A DNA stretch of 64,000 bases, from contig CAKTWP010000005.1 of the NCBI GenBank assembly GCA_934630705.1, positions 62,001 to 126,000 of the forward strand. Reading direction: 5' to 3'. Below the pieces are notes generated by a model. That model did no database searches. It worked only from the letters and a program-made list of their open reading frames with translations, and was not told the origin of the DNA. Shown here piece after piece: positions 34,511-43,092 of this stretch. Source of the stretch: an uncultured Clostridia bacterium (GTDB taxonomy: Bacteria; Bacillota; Clostridia; Christensenellales; Aristaeellaceae). Made by a program: the position numbers and the translations under genes. Numbering within the stretch: the stretch's first letter is position 1; each line of letters begins with the position of its first letter.

Positions 34511-35351
34511 TGTATGCGTCCCAGATCTCCTCTAATTTCTCGAAATGACGGCTTAGATCATCCTTCTTTTTCAGGGCCAGCGCCACCAGCAGCGCATTGA
34601 TGACCGACAGCGGAGCCACCAGCGAATCCACGAAGGAGGCCATATCCGTCCGGGCAGAGAGGCAAATATCCGCCTCCTGATGCAGCGGGCTCATGGGCCC
34701 GTCCGTCAGACCGATTACCTGGGCGCCGCTGTCATGGGCAAAGCGCATGGCTTCCAGCGTCCGGGTGGAATAACGGGGAAAGCTGATGCCTACCAGCACG
34801 TCCTCGGGCTTGATCCGGGCGATGGATTCAAAAACGTCCGTGCTCCCTGCGGCCACCACGCGCACATCATCAAAAATAAAATGCAGATAATAGCCGAAAA
34901 ACTGAGCCAGCGGCGCGGCGGAACGCATGCCCAGCACAAAGATCGTCTTGGCCTCCAGCAGACGGCCGACCACCTGGGAAAAAGCCTGTTGATCCAGCTG
35001 ATCCACGGTATGGCGGATGTTCATCATGTCGGCCTTGAGCACGGTGGAGAGCACCTCTTCCTCTCCAATCTCGGCGGACATTTCAAAACGCTGCACAGCC
35101 GTGAGCCGATGGCGCACCAGCTCCTGCAGGGAATGCTGCAGCTGGGGATAGCCCTCATAGCCCAGCGCCACCGCGAAGCGCACCACCGTGCTTTCGCTCA
35201 CGCCCACCATTTCGCCCAGCGTCGCCGCCGTCATGAACACGGCCTTGTCGTAGTGGTTCACGATAAAGTCCGCAATGCGGCGATGGCTTTTACTCAGCCG
35301 TTTGCCGCTCAGGTTCAGCCGGTCGATCAGATCCTGCCTGCTCCCGTCCAT
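34485..35351 (-). CDS. RpiR/MurR-family transcriptional regulator
   Basis: A 288-residue sugar-phosphate-responsive regulator. The N-terminal helix-turn-helix (about 1-77, with KSHRRIADFIV and VSESTVVRFAVALGYEGY) is followed by an SIS domain (about 125-260, IFVLGMRSAAPLAQFFGYYL and VGISFPRYSTRTLEA) that binds phosphosugars. It is the first gene of a run with the flavoprotein and exonuclease. A consensus promoter is 35 bases upstream. Its target is not identifiable; no sugar-phosphate enzyme is adjacent. Confidence 0.95.
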   Translation of the reverse strand: MDGSRQDLIDRLNLSGKRLSKSHRRIADFIVNHYDKAVFMTAATLGEMVGVSESTVVRFAVALGYEGYPQLQHSLQELVRHRLTAVQRFEMSAEIGEEEVLSTVLKADMMNIRHTVDQLDQQAFSQVVGRLLEAKTIFVLGMRSAAPLAQFFGYYLHFIFDDVRVVAAGSTDVFESIARIKPEDVLVGISFPRYSTRTLEAMRFAHDSGAQVIGLTDGPMSPLHQEADICLSARTDMASFVDSLVAPLSVINALLVALALKKKDDLSRHFEKLEEIWDAYSVYINREK

Positions 35352-35385
35352 ACGCTACCTCGCTCTTTTACAGGTGAATGTCTTT

Positions 35386-35414
35386 ATTATACGGAAGGCA
35401 GCAGAAAAATGCAA
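35386..35414 (-). promoter_or_regulatory. Sigma-A promoter of the RpiR gene
   Basis: On the minus strand TTGCAT (35409-35414) and TATAAT (35386-35391) have a 17-base spacer. Confidence 0.85.
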
Positions 35415-35416
35415 GC

Positions 35417-36184
35417 TCATTCTTGAAAATCTTTCATTTTGTGTATAAATTGGTCGTTATGATTCTGATATGCACCCATAAAAGTGCAAGTTACGTGTCC
35501 GTCCTTCAAAAACGCATAATCGGAGCCGGGCTCCAGAGGCTCGGTGACCACCTCGGAGGTGTCCGATCCGCTGAGCCAGAAATAGGTGGCGCCGAAGGGG
35601 CTTTGGCGCTTTTCATAGCAATCCAGGAAATACGCCTCGGACACCGGGCAGACCTTCAGAGGCTTAAGCTGAGCGGGCGGCAGGGCAGGGGCGTTCAAAT
35701 TGATCAGCGTGCACCGGGGCAGGGATTCGGCGGCAAAATGCTCCGCCAGCCGCACGGCCAGATCCGCCAGATGGGCGCGCATTTCGTCATTCGCGCCAAC
35801 CATGATGGACACGGCCATGGCCGGAATATGCAGCATGGCGGCTTCCCGGGCGGCGGCCACCGTGCCGCTGTAATACACCGCCGGGCCGGCGTTTTCCCCA
35901 TGATTGATGCCCGACAGGCAGAAGTCAAAGGGCGCGTTGGCCAGGAACGGGGCTACCCGCACGCAGTCCGAGGGCGTGCCGTCCACGGCGTAGGCCTCCG
36001 CCCCTTCCCAGGCATGCTGATGCACGATAATGGGGGCGGTAAGGGTAATATGCTGGCTGTTGGCGCTGCGCTGGCCGTTGGGCGCGCTGATGAACACCCG
36101 GTGCCCCCGCCGCATGGCCGCATCGGCCAGCGCCTTGAGGCCCACGGAGGAAACACCATCGTCGTTGGTAATCAGAAGATGCAT
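35417..36184 (-). CDS. surE: 5'/3'-nucleotidase SurE
   Basis: A metal-dependent nucleoside monophosphate phosphatase of 255 residues. LLITNDDGV at the N-terminus supplies the adjacent Asp metal ligands, then APNGQRSANSQHITL, VDGTPSDCVR and SGINHGENAG with its Asn, all in the SurE order. The ATG at 36184 follows AAAGGAG; an upstream ATG at 36208 is rejected for lack of a site. It is monocistronic with its own promoter. Confidence 0.96.
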   Translation of the reverse strand: MHLLITNDDGVSSVGLKALADAAMRRGHRVFISAPNGQRSANSQHITLTAPIIVHQHAWEGAEAYAVDGTPSDCVRVAPFLANAPFDFCLSGINHGENAGPAVYYSGTVAAAREAAMLHIPAMAVSIMVGANDEMRAHLADLAVRLAEHFAAESLPRCTLINLNAPALPPAQLKPLKVCPVSEAYFLDCYEKRQSPFGATYFWLSGSDTSEVVTEPLEPGSDYAFLKDGHVTCTFMGAYQNHNDQFIHKMKDFQE

Positions 36185-36233
36185 GAGAAGCTCCTTTCGC
36201 TGCAGCAATCATGGCGGCAAGGGCCGCCTTTCT

Positions 36234-36262
36234 ATTATAAAAGAAAAAGCGCTTTCGTGCAA
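36234..36262 (-). promoter_or_regulatory. Sigma-A promoter of surE
   Basis: On the minus strand TTGCAC (36257-36262) and TATAAT (36234-36239) have a 17-base spacer. Confidence 0.85.
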
Positions 36263-36375
36263 GCGAGAAAGAAAGGAAGAATCCCCCTCAATCCCGAGCA
36301 TTTGCCGCCGCGGATTTTCGCTTAATTCTCAGCCTCCGCGCATATGATAGCGTTACACGGAAAGGAGCGATGGGC

Positions 36376-37257
36376 ATGGCATACGGGTATCGGCTGCTGC
36401 GGGGCAAAGGCAGCGCGACAGGCTATGTACGGGGAAACGGGGAAACGCTGCAGCTGCAGGGCAAGGGCCTTGCGCCGGGAATGCAATACACGGCTTATGC
36501 GCTGGACGCGGGCACGGCACGGCCATTGGCCACGGGCAAGGCGGATCGCGGCGGCACACTGCGGCTGACGCTGGCGGGGGCCGGAACGCTGTTTGTGGCA
36601 CTGGGGCAGACGGTGACGCTATGGGAGGATGCGGACGATCCGGCGCTGCATTTCTGGCAGGCCCAGGCCGCACTGACGGCGCAGCGGGGCGCGGTTTCCG
36701 TGGCGGCGAAAACATCGGCGGAGAAAGCGCCGGCAGAAAGCGAGCGGCCGCCGCAGATTGAAGCGCCATCTGGGGATGCGGAGCAGCCTGTGCAGACGAC
36801 ATCGCAGCCGCAGGCCACCCGGGAAACGCTGCCGGAGACGCGGACAATGCCGCCGGAAATCAATGCATCGCCTGCGGAACGGGAAACGGCGGTGCAGGAA
36901 GCGGCGGAACCGGCCGAGCGGGAAATCGTCCTGCGGCCGGAAAGCGCTGCACCGCCGGTGGACGGGCTGCCAGCGTTGGTCTGGCCGGAGGCGGCGGCGC
37001 ATTTGAAGGCGTATTTTGAAACGCAGGCGCCCTTTGCGCCCTTTGACGCACCGGGCTGGCGGTTCGTGCGGGTGCCGTCGCCCCTGCGCGGCGTGCCCTA
37101 TTGCGCGGTGGGGGTGCATGCCCAGGACGCGCGGGTGACGCAGGTGGCTTACGCCGTGCCGGGCAGCCCCCAGCAGGCCCCGGCGGCATTGCCGGGCTAT
37201 CGCTATCAGGTGGGCCGCACCGGGCAGGGCTATTGGACGCTGTGGCGAACGGTATAA
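36376..37257 (+). CDS. Hypothetical protein with a Pro/Glu/Ala-rich linker
   Basis: A 293-residue protein of unknown function. The N-terminal ~100 residues are a beta-rich domain (YRLLRGKGSATGYVRGN, FVALGQTVTLWED). Residues about 110-200 form a low-complexity Pro/Glu/Ala/Thr linker, and the C-terminal ~95 residues form another folded unit (GWRFVRVPSPLRGVPYCAVG, ALPGYRYQVGRTGQGYWTLW). No signal peptide or membrane helix is seen. The ATG at 36376 is preferred over 36370 because AAAGGAG ends 8 bases before it. The gene is divergent from surE. I do not recognise the domains. Confidence 0.7.
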   Translation: MAYGYRLLRGKGSATGYVRGNGETLQLQGKGLAPGMQYTAYALDAGTARPLATGKADRGGTLRLTLAGAGTLFVALGQTVTLWEDADDPALHFWQAQAALTAQRGAVSVAAKTSAEKAPAESERPPQIEAPSGDAEQPVQTTSQPQATRETLPETRTMPPEINASPAERETAVQEAAEPAEREIVLRPESAAPPVDGLPALVWPEAAAHLKAYFETQAPFAPFDAPGWRFVRVPSPLRGVPYCAVGVHAQDARVTQVAYAVPGSPQQAPAALPGYRYQVGRTGQGYWTLWRTV

Positions 37258-37277
37258 CGAAATACAGAAAAAAGAAC

Positions 37278-37325
37278 AGGGGGGGAACCCGTCTTCTTAT
37301 GCGGAAAAAGACCGGTTCCCCCTCC
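37278..37325. terminator. GGGGGAACC..GGTTCCCCC hairpin between convergent genes
   Basis: Long inverted repeat GGGGGAACC (37281-37289) with GGTTCCCCC (37314-37322), inner complementarity GTCTT with AAGAC. It is without a T run but sits between a plus-strand stop (37257) and minus-strand pseudogene remnants. It shares its stem with hairpins at 12903 and 63358. Confidence 0.55.
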
Positions 37326-37380
37326 TGAAACGCAGGAGGACGCACAGGGGCCAAGCAGGGAAAAGCCGCCGGAAAGCGGG

Positions 37381-37711
37381 AAGCATCCTTCTGAATATCC
37401 ACCAGGAATTACAGATTTCCGTCGCTGGCAAGGCTGATGTCCGCTCAGGCAATCGTTTCCCGGATCACATCCTCGGTGGTTTCAGGGCGGGTGAGAAACA
37501 GGGCGCGGCTGGGGCAGCCATAGGTGTCCCGAAAAACCACAAGGCGCTCATCCTGCTCATCCGCGCCGTCGCGGCCCGCAGTGGGCAGCAGGAAAAAATG
37601 GGGCTTTTCCTTGCCCGTCAGGCCCATCATGATCTTGACCACATCCGGCATCTGGCCGTTTTTGAAAGCCGCGCCGCCAAAGGCGATGATTTTTTCCCCT
37701 GGTCTGCCCAC
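37381..37711 (-). pseudogene. Decayed peptidase S51 (PepE-like) gene
   Basis: The 88-codon open frame starting at 37711 encodes the N-terminal part of a peptidase S51 protein (KIIAFGGAAF, VVKIMMGLTGKEKPHFFLLPTA), a family of about 220 residues. It stops at 37445. Reading on past the stop in the same frame gives ADISLASDGN, a second stop, then FLVDIQKDA, which match the family's ADIIYxGGGN..FL(V/L)DxW stretch, after which homology fades by about 37381. The catalytic Ser and His region is absent. Two in-frame stops and loss of the 3' half mark a pseudogene. It directly follows the phosphoesterase stop (37714) on the same strand. Confidence 0.75.
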
Positions 37712-37713
37712 TG

Positions 37714-38751
37714 TTATGCCTGCGTTGAGATTTGCTTATCCCCCGCCGGGCCCATCAGATCCCGGATGCGAAGCATGAAGGTGGAGGAATGCAGGAGATC
37801 GTCCTCCCGCAGATCGATCACCCGGCCGCCGCGCATATCGTCGTCGCAGTAAATATCATAGGACATGCCTGCGCAATAGCCCAGGGTGATGCCGCAGTAT
37901 TCGCCGGTATAATCATTGATATGATCGTGGCCCACAAAGATGGCTTTGATATCCCCCCGCTGGAGGCAGGTGGCGAACAGGCCGGTATTCAGTTCGTCGC
38001 AGCCGATGCTTTCGCGCATGTTGCCCCGCATCCTGCACAGGCCGGGATTCATGGGGATCAGGCAGAATTCCGGCAGGGGCATATGCATATACAGCATGCC
38101 GGGAATCTTGCGGCCGTAGGCTTTTTCCATGGCCCGGGACGCTTCATAATACCAGAAAACCTGATCGGCATGGGGCGAATCGTAATCGTGATCCGCATAG
38201 GTAAAGTGATTTGGCAGGCAGATTTTGATGTCCTCGGGCAGGCCATATTGCCGGGCGAAGCGGCGATTGTTGTTATTGCTGTCCATGGCCCACACATTGA
38301 AAGCCACGTCATCGCTGCCGGAGGCAAGAATGGGCAGCACGTAATTGCCCACGCCGCTGATATCCCGGGGGCCGCGCTTGCTCAGGCAATAGGGAAAAGC
38401 CTCGTAAACAGGCTGCTGCTCCTCATTGGAAATGCCCATGTTATCGTCATGGTTTCCATAGACATGGGCCCAGGGAATGCGGTTTCGCTCCATGGGCGCG
38501 GTGATAGCGGCCAGAAAATCCCGCAGTTGGGCGGGCGTGGCCGCGCCGATGCGATGGCTGTTGGTATCCCCGGCCAGCAGCACCAGATCGGGCTTTGCGC
38601 TTTCCACCACGGCGTGCAGCGCGGGCATCAGCTGCGGATGGATTTTCACGCCGCCATGGATGTCGGTGAGGATCAGGATGCGGAAGGTGCCGTCCTTTTT
38701 GAAGCGCAGGGTGTGCTTCAGCGTCAGATAATCCTGAAAATCAAAGGCCAT
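37714..38751 (-). CDS. Metallophosphoesterase (calcineurin-like)
   Basis: A 345-residue phosphoesterase with ILILTDIHGG, LVLLAGDTNS, HVYGNHDD, LYMHMPLPE and FVGHDHIND, the five metal-site blocks in order. The size and spacing resemble the plant/fungal Dcr2-like and Firmicutes single-domain enzymes. There is no signal peptide. The short repeat NNNN in DSNNNNRRF is a surface loop. The substrate is unknown. AAGGAGG is seen upstream of the ATG. The decayed S51 gene followed it in the same transcript. Confidence 0.92.
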   Translation of the reverse strand: MAFDFQDYLTLKHTLRFKKDGTFRILILTDIHGGVKIHPQLMPALHAVVESAKPDLVLLAGDTNSHRIGAATPAQLRDFLAAITAPMERNRIPWAHVYGNHDDNMGISNEEQQPVYEAFPYCLSKRGPRDISGVGNYVLPILASGSDDVAFNVWAMDSNNNNRRFARQYGLPEDIKICLPNHFTYADHDYDSPHADQVFWYYEASRAMEKAYGRKIPGMLYMHMPLPEFCLIPMNPGLCRMRGNMRESIGCDELNTGLFATCLQRGDIKAIFVGHDHINDYTGEYCGITLGYCAGMSYDIYCDDDMRGGRVIDLREDDLLHSSTFMLRIRDLMGPAGDKQISTQA

Positions 38752-38825
38752 GATGCCCTCCTTTTCGGCGCAAGCGCCCCTTTTTTCATCTTTTCATGCT
38801 GTCCATATCATATAAAATTTCCGTT

Positions 38826-38855
38826 CAATTTGCAACAACCTCTTTTTGCAAATTG
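38826..38855. promoter_or_regulatory. Perfect dyad upstream of the AraC-type gene
   Basis: CAATTTGCA (38826-38834) with TGCAAATTG (38847-38855), 9-bp arms spaced by 12 bases, about 50 bases upstream of the -35 box of the regulator. It could be an operator; binding by the AraC protein itself is conjecture. Confidence 0.5.
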
Positions 38856-38907
38856 TGCGTCCGCACCACAAAATGACAGGATGCTTTATTGCGTTCAGTT
38901 TTCTTCA

Positions 38908-38936
38908 TTGCGTTTTTTGGTAAAAATCACTACAAT
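38908..38936 (+). promoter_or_regulatory. Sigma-A promoter of the AraC-type regulator
   Basis: TTGCGT (38908-38913) and TACAAT (38931-38936) with 17 bases between. Confidence 0.75.
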
Positions 38937-38974
38937 AAATAAAGAGAATCATTCGCGGGAGGGGGAACAAGCGC

Positions 38975-41227
38975 ATGAGGGGAAGGCGGACGCATTTCTG
39001 GGTTCAACGCACCGATTCGGACCGCAGGCGGGTGACCAAGTATTTTCAGGCGTTTATCACATTGCTGGTGATTGCAGCCCTACTGCTTGCGGGGCTGCAA
39101 ATCCTTTATACCAATCAGCTCATGTCCCGGGAGCGGGACGATAACTGCCGCAACACCTTTTCCCTGCTGCGCCATTCCCATGACGCTGTGTTTGCGCAGA
39201 TGCGGAAAACAGTGAACACCATTTTTATTGCCAGCCAGAATCGCTATAACCCCTTTCAGCATTTTATGGATTATTACCGGGAAAACCAGATGAACAAGAT
39301 GATCGAGATTCAGGATCAGCTGGACGGCATGGTTTCCTCCTCGGACGTGATCCAGTGCATCTGCCTGTATTATCCCCGGGACGATTATACCGTGTCCACC
39401 GATCAAAGCGTGGCCCGGCTGGATTTATATCATGACAGCGCGTTTCTCCAGAGCCTGCTGGGCATGGAAGACGTGACGAAAAAGGTGTTCACCCGATCGG
39501 TCTATTATGCCTGCTCCTCCACGCCCACGGAGGTCATGTCCATTGTGCGGACGTTGCCGGTCACAGGCGGCGCCCGGGTGCCGGACGCCTATGTGGTGAT
39601 TGATCTGAAGCGCTCCGCCATTGCATCCGCTTTTGCGGAGATCGCCTTGGATCGGGACACAAGCCTGGTGATTTTCGACGAGACGGGCGCGTCTATCAGC
39701 GCCCTGGGCGAGCCCTATCCCCTGGACAGGCTGCCGGAAGCGGAAACCCTGGAAGCAGGAAAAACCAGCTTCTGGAAAATAGAGCAGGACGGACAGCGCT
39801 ATGATGTGTACGCCACGGAATCCGGCGAGACGGGGTGGCGCTATGTGTATGTGCAAAACGCCCGGGAGTTTTACAAGCGCGTGGCGGGCGCCCGGAACGC
39901 CTATCTGGGCTTCTGTCTTCTGGTGGTGGCGTTCGGAATGATTTACGCATATTTTGCCGCGCACCGGCTGTATCGCCCCCTTCAGCATATTTCCGAGCAG
40001 CTGGGGAACCGGGAGGTCGATGTGTTCGACAGGATTGACGCGGTGGTGGCCGAGAACGAGCGGATGGATCAGGCCCTGCAGGAAAATGCGATTATCGGCA
40101 GAAACCAGCAGCTGCTCCATAAAATGCTTCTGGATTTTGACAGCGACGGGGAGTCCAGCAGCTATCATGTGCATTTCCGGCCGGGGGAGAACTGCTGCGT
40201 GCTGTTTTTGCTGCATATGACGAGAAGCGCGGATGATTCGGCCCAGCCGGCCTGGGAGGCGGTGCTGGAAGCGCAGGGCATGCGGCAGCTGATGAAGCTG
40301 TATACCGGGCGCAATGAGATGGCCCTGATTGTGGCGGCCCGAGATATGAACGACGACGCGGCCATCCAGCAGACCGCGCAGGCGCTTGTGCAGGCGGGGG
40401 CGGCCAGCGTGGGCGTGAGCAGGCCCTTTGAGGATGCGCAGATGCTGACCGAGGCCTATCGCCAGGCGTCGGATGCGCTGAGCCTGCGCATCGTCCGGGG
40501 GCAGGGCACCATTTGCTGCTTCCGGGAAATCCGCAATCGGTCCATGCCGGATTATCCCTATAGGATGGAAAACGCCATTCTGGGCGCGCTGAAGGCCGGG
40601 GACGCCCAGCGGGTGGCGGAGGCGCAGCAGGCCTTTGAAGCATATCTGGTGGCCCAGGACGCTTTGGGACGCACCGTGAAGGATTTTTATGTGCGTCTGT
40701 TCTGCTCCTGCCAGCGGCTGATGCTGGATTATCCCAGCATCATGAGCCGCATGGCGGAGATGTCCCACACACGGCTGCTGAGCATGGATAATTTGCGGGA
40801 TATGAGCGATTATATGTTCATTATTTATGACGCGCTGCTGGCTGGGGGAGCGGAACGGCCCCATTCGCTTCTGGTACGGCGGGTATGCGAATATATCGAC
40901 ACCCATCTGGCCCAGGCCCCCACGGTGGACGCCATTGCGGAGGAATTTTTCGTCAGCGCATCTTCCCTGCGGATGGAATTCCGAAGCGAAATGGGCGTTT
41001 CCGTCAAAAGCTATATCGACCGGCGGCGGGTGGAGGAGGCCAAGCGCCTTCTGACCGCGTCCGCCATCAAGATTCAGGATATCGCCCTTCAGCTGGGCTT
41101 CAATTATGCCCAGTCCTTCATCGCCTTTTTCAAGGCGGACACCGGCCTGACCCCCGGCGAATACCGGGCGCAGGCCCAGGGCAGACGGCTGGGCGGCCGT
41201 TCCCCCTTGGAAAAGGAGGAGGGCTGA
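38975..41227 (+). CDS. Membrane-bound AraC-family regulator (YesN-like sensor type)
   Basis: A 750-residue one-component sensor and regulator. A membrane helix at residues 24-46 and another at about 308-330 flank an extracytoplasmic sensing domain of about 260 residues; a cytoplasmic region follows (HRLYRPLQHISEQLG, HAMP-like), and an AraC helix-turn-helix domain sits at about 645-745 (VEEAKRLLTASAIKIQDIA, FNYAQSFIAFFKADTG). Such proteins control adjacent LplB/YtcP importers in Bacillota. It faces the importer operon (41400-45764) tail to tail, which makes it the likely regulator. GGGAGGGGG precedes the ATG. Confidence 0.93.
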   Translation: MRGRRTHFWVQRTDSDRRRVTKYFQAFITLLVIAALLLAGLQILYTNQLMSRERDDNCRNTFSLLRHSHDAVFAQMRKTVNTIFIASQNRYNPFQHFMDYYRENQMNKMIEIQDQLDGMVSSSDVIQCICLYYPRDDYTVSTDQSVARLDLYHDSAFLQSLLGMEDVTKKVFTRSVYYACSSTPTEVMSIVRTLPVTGGARVPDAYVVIDLKRSAIASAFAEIALDRDTSLVIFDETGASISALGEPYPLDRLPEAETLEAGKTSFWKIEQDGQRYDVYATESGETGWRYVYVQNAREFYKRVAGARNAYLGFCLLVVAFGMIYAYFAAHRLYRPLQHISEQLGNREVDVFDRIDAVVAENERMDQALQENAIIGRNQQLLHKMLLDFDSDGESSSYHVHFRPGENCCVLFLLHMTRSADDSAQPAWEAVLEAQGMRQLMKLYTGRNEMALIVAARDMNDDAAIQQTAQALVQAGAASVGVSRPFEDAQMLTEAYRQASDALSLRIVRGQGTICCFREIRNRSMPDYPYRMENAILGALKAGDAQRVAEAQQAFEAYLVAQDALGRTVKDFYVRLFCSCQRLMLDYPSIMSRMAEMSHTRLLSMDNLRDMSDYMFIIYDALLAGGAERPHSLLVRRVCEYIDTHLAQAPTVDAIAEEFFVSASSLRMEFRSEMGVSVKSYIDRRRVEEAKRLLTASAIKIQDIALQLGFNYAQSFIAFFKADTGLTPGEYRAQAQGRRLGGRSPLEKEEG

Positions 41228-41352
41228 ACGGCCTGAAAGCGGAGCCGGGAAAAATGCGCAGGGAGAGAAAACGCATTTCTGCAGCTTTGCCATGCAGGAG
41301 GAAGCCTTTCATGCTGCATGGAGCGCGACAAAAACGAAGATTTTTGACATGC

Positions 41353-41384
41353 AAAGGGGAGCGCCGATGCCGACGCTCCCCTTT
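41353..41384 (-). terminator. Hairpin ending the block 2 importer operon
   Basis: An 11-bp perfect stem AAAGGGGAGCG with CGCTCCCCTTT, 10-base loop, 16 bases after the binding-protein stop. The T run is short. It may act in both directions between the convergent regulator and importer. Confidence 0.6.
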
Positions 41385-41399
41385 GCCAGAATGGCTGGC

Positions 41400-43034
41400 T
41401 TATTTGCCTTTGATATTCATGGTGGTATAGCTGGTGCCGTTCAGATCGTTATACTGCTTGGTCATGGAATCCAGCACCTCCTGGCCGCCCTTGGCCACCA
41501 GCGCGTCCAGATAGGTCTGCCAGGTTTCATCGTTAATGGGCTTCGCCCCGGTGACGAAATCCACCACCCACTGCTTCATCAGGGTTTCCAGGGCGGCGCT
41601 GTAGATGATCATTTCGTCGGTGTAGTTATAGCCGTAGAAAAGGCTGGTGTATACAGGCTTGTTGTCCAGGTTGGACTGCATAGAATGGCCGAGACGATTC
41701 AGGTATTCCGCCTTATCATTGAGATCAATTTCTTCGGCCATGCTCTGCTCAATCGCTTTTTGGTTGAGCACCATGTTGCCAAACAGATTCTGGCTCCAAT
41801 GCTCCCGGTAGCCCTTCACATAGTTCGCATCCTTATCAGGACCCGGATAATATTCATCCGGATACTGATACACACGGTTATATCTCGTGTGGGGCTCGCC
41901 GGAATAAAGCAGCTCCCCGTTTTCATCCCGCAGCTGCGGATTTGTTTCGCCTTCCTCGGTATTCATGAAATCAATGAAGGCAATGGCAGCCTCGGGATAC
42001 CTGCAATCCGCGGAGATCATAGCTGTTTTCCAGATGATTCCATTGTCCGCCACGCCCTGGGTAAGGCCGTCGTCGGAAGTAATGTAAATGAACTGGAAAT
42101 CACAGTCGGGCTGCAGCTCCAGCAGGCCTGCCCTCAGCAGGGAGCCGCCCATGTTCCACCAGCCGGAATACAGGCCGCCTTTGCCGGTGGCGGCGTTGAT
42201 GAGCGCCTGTTCATAGTTCAGAATGAAGCATTCCTGATCGATGGCCTTGGCGACGTAAAGCTCGTTGAGGTATTCCAGCGCGTTCCGGAAGTCGGCGCTG
42301 GCGTTGAAGAAGTACACCTCGCCCTTTTCCTGGTCCAGATAGCAATCGTTGGGCTGCCCGCCGAAGGCGCCAAAGATGGGCATGAAGGTCTGGGTCCAGC
42401 CGCCGCCGTTATAGCGGGTGCCCAGGCCGTAGGTGTCGTTCACGCCGTTGCCGTCGGGATCGCCGCTGGCCATGGCCAGGCAGATTTCCTTGATTTCGCT
42501 GAGGGTGTAGGTCTCCTTCACCTCAAAGCCCAGCTTCCGCACCCAGTCCATGCGCAGCAGGGTAGGAAACTTGTAATAGAAGTTCTCACAGGGAACGCAG
42601 GCCAGATTGCCGCCCACAGTGCAGATTTTCCAGGAGCGCTCCATGATGTTCTTGCGCAGGTTGGGGCCGTATTGATCCACCAGATCGGTCAGATCCTCGA
42701 TGAACATGCCGCTGGAATAGTAATCCATATACTGGGTGGCGTCGGTAATGAAGATGTCGGGGATGGTGCCCGCCGCCATGAGCAGGGGCATCTGGGAGTT
42801 GCGGTCCTCATAGAGCTGCCAGTCGATGGTGATCTCATAGCCGGGGAGAAGGTGCTTCACCTTTTCGTTCCAGTCCTTGAAGGACTGGGGAAGCTCCTCG
42901 CCTTCCTTGGGGAAGTAGTCGCTGGAGGAATTGACGATGGAAATGGTGACCTGCTTCACATCGTCCGCCAGGGCGATGCTGCATGCGCTCAGCAGCAGGG
43001 CCAGGGCCAGGAACAGAGCCAGGGTTTTTTTCAT
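41400..43034 (-). CDS. Extracellular solute-binding lipoprotein (YtcQ/LplA type)
   Basis: Substrate receptor of the block 2 importer, 544 residues. The signal LALFLALALLLSAC has a lipobox with Cys18, so the mature protein is lipid-anchored. Inside are DPDGNGVNDTYGLGTRYNG (the DxDGxGxxDTYG loop), FGAFGGQPND and GLTQGVADNGIIW. AAAGGAG precedes the ATG at 43034; the frame further upstream is not used. It is the last gene of the operon, 58 bases after the YtcP-like gene. Confidence 0.94.
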   Translation of the reverse strand: MKKTLALFLALALLLSACSIALADDVKQVTISIVNSSSDYFPKEGEELPQSFKDWNEKVKHLLPGYEITIDWQLYEDRNSQMPLLMAAGTIPDIFITDATQYMDYYSSGMFIEDLTDLVDQYGPNLRKNIMERSWKICTVGGNLACVPCENFYYKFPTLLRMDWVRKLGFEVKETYTLSEIKEICLAMASGDPDGNGVNDTYGLGTRYNGGGWTQTFMPIFGAFGGQPNDCYLDQEKGEVYFFNASADFRNALEYLNELYVAKAIDQECFILNYEQALINAATGKGGLYSGWWNMGGSLLRAGLLELQPDCDFQFIYITSDDGLTQGVADNGIIWKTAMISADCRYPEAAIAFIDFMNTEEGETNPQLRDENGELLYSGEPHTRYNRVYQYPDEYYPGPDKDANYVKGYREHWSQNLFGNMVLNQKAIEQSMAEEIDLNDKAEYLNRLGHSMQSNLDNKPVYTSLFYGYNYTDEMIIYSAALETLMKQWVVDFVTGAKPINDETWQTYLDALVAKGGQEVLDSMTKQYNDLNGTSYTTMNIKGK

Positions 43035-43092
43035 GAGAATTCTCCTTTCCAATTTTGATGAACGGCATGGAAGCATGCCGGTCGGAACAGCG

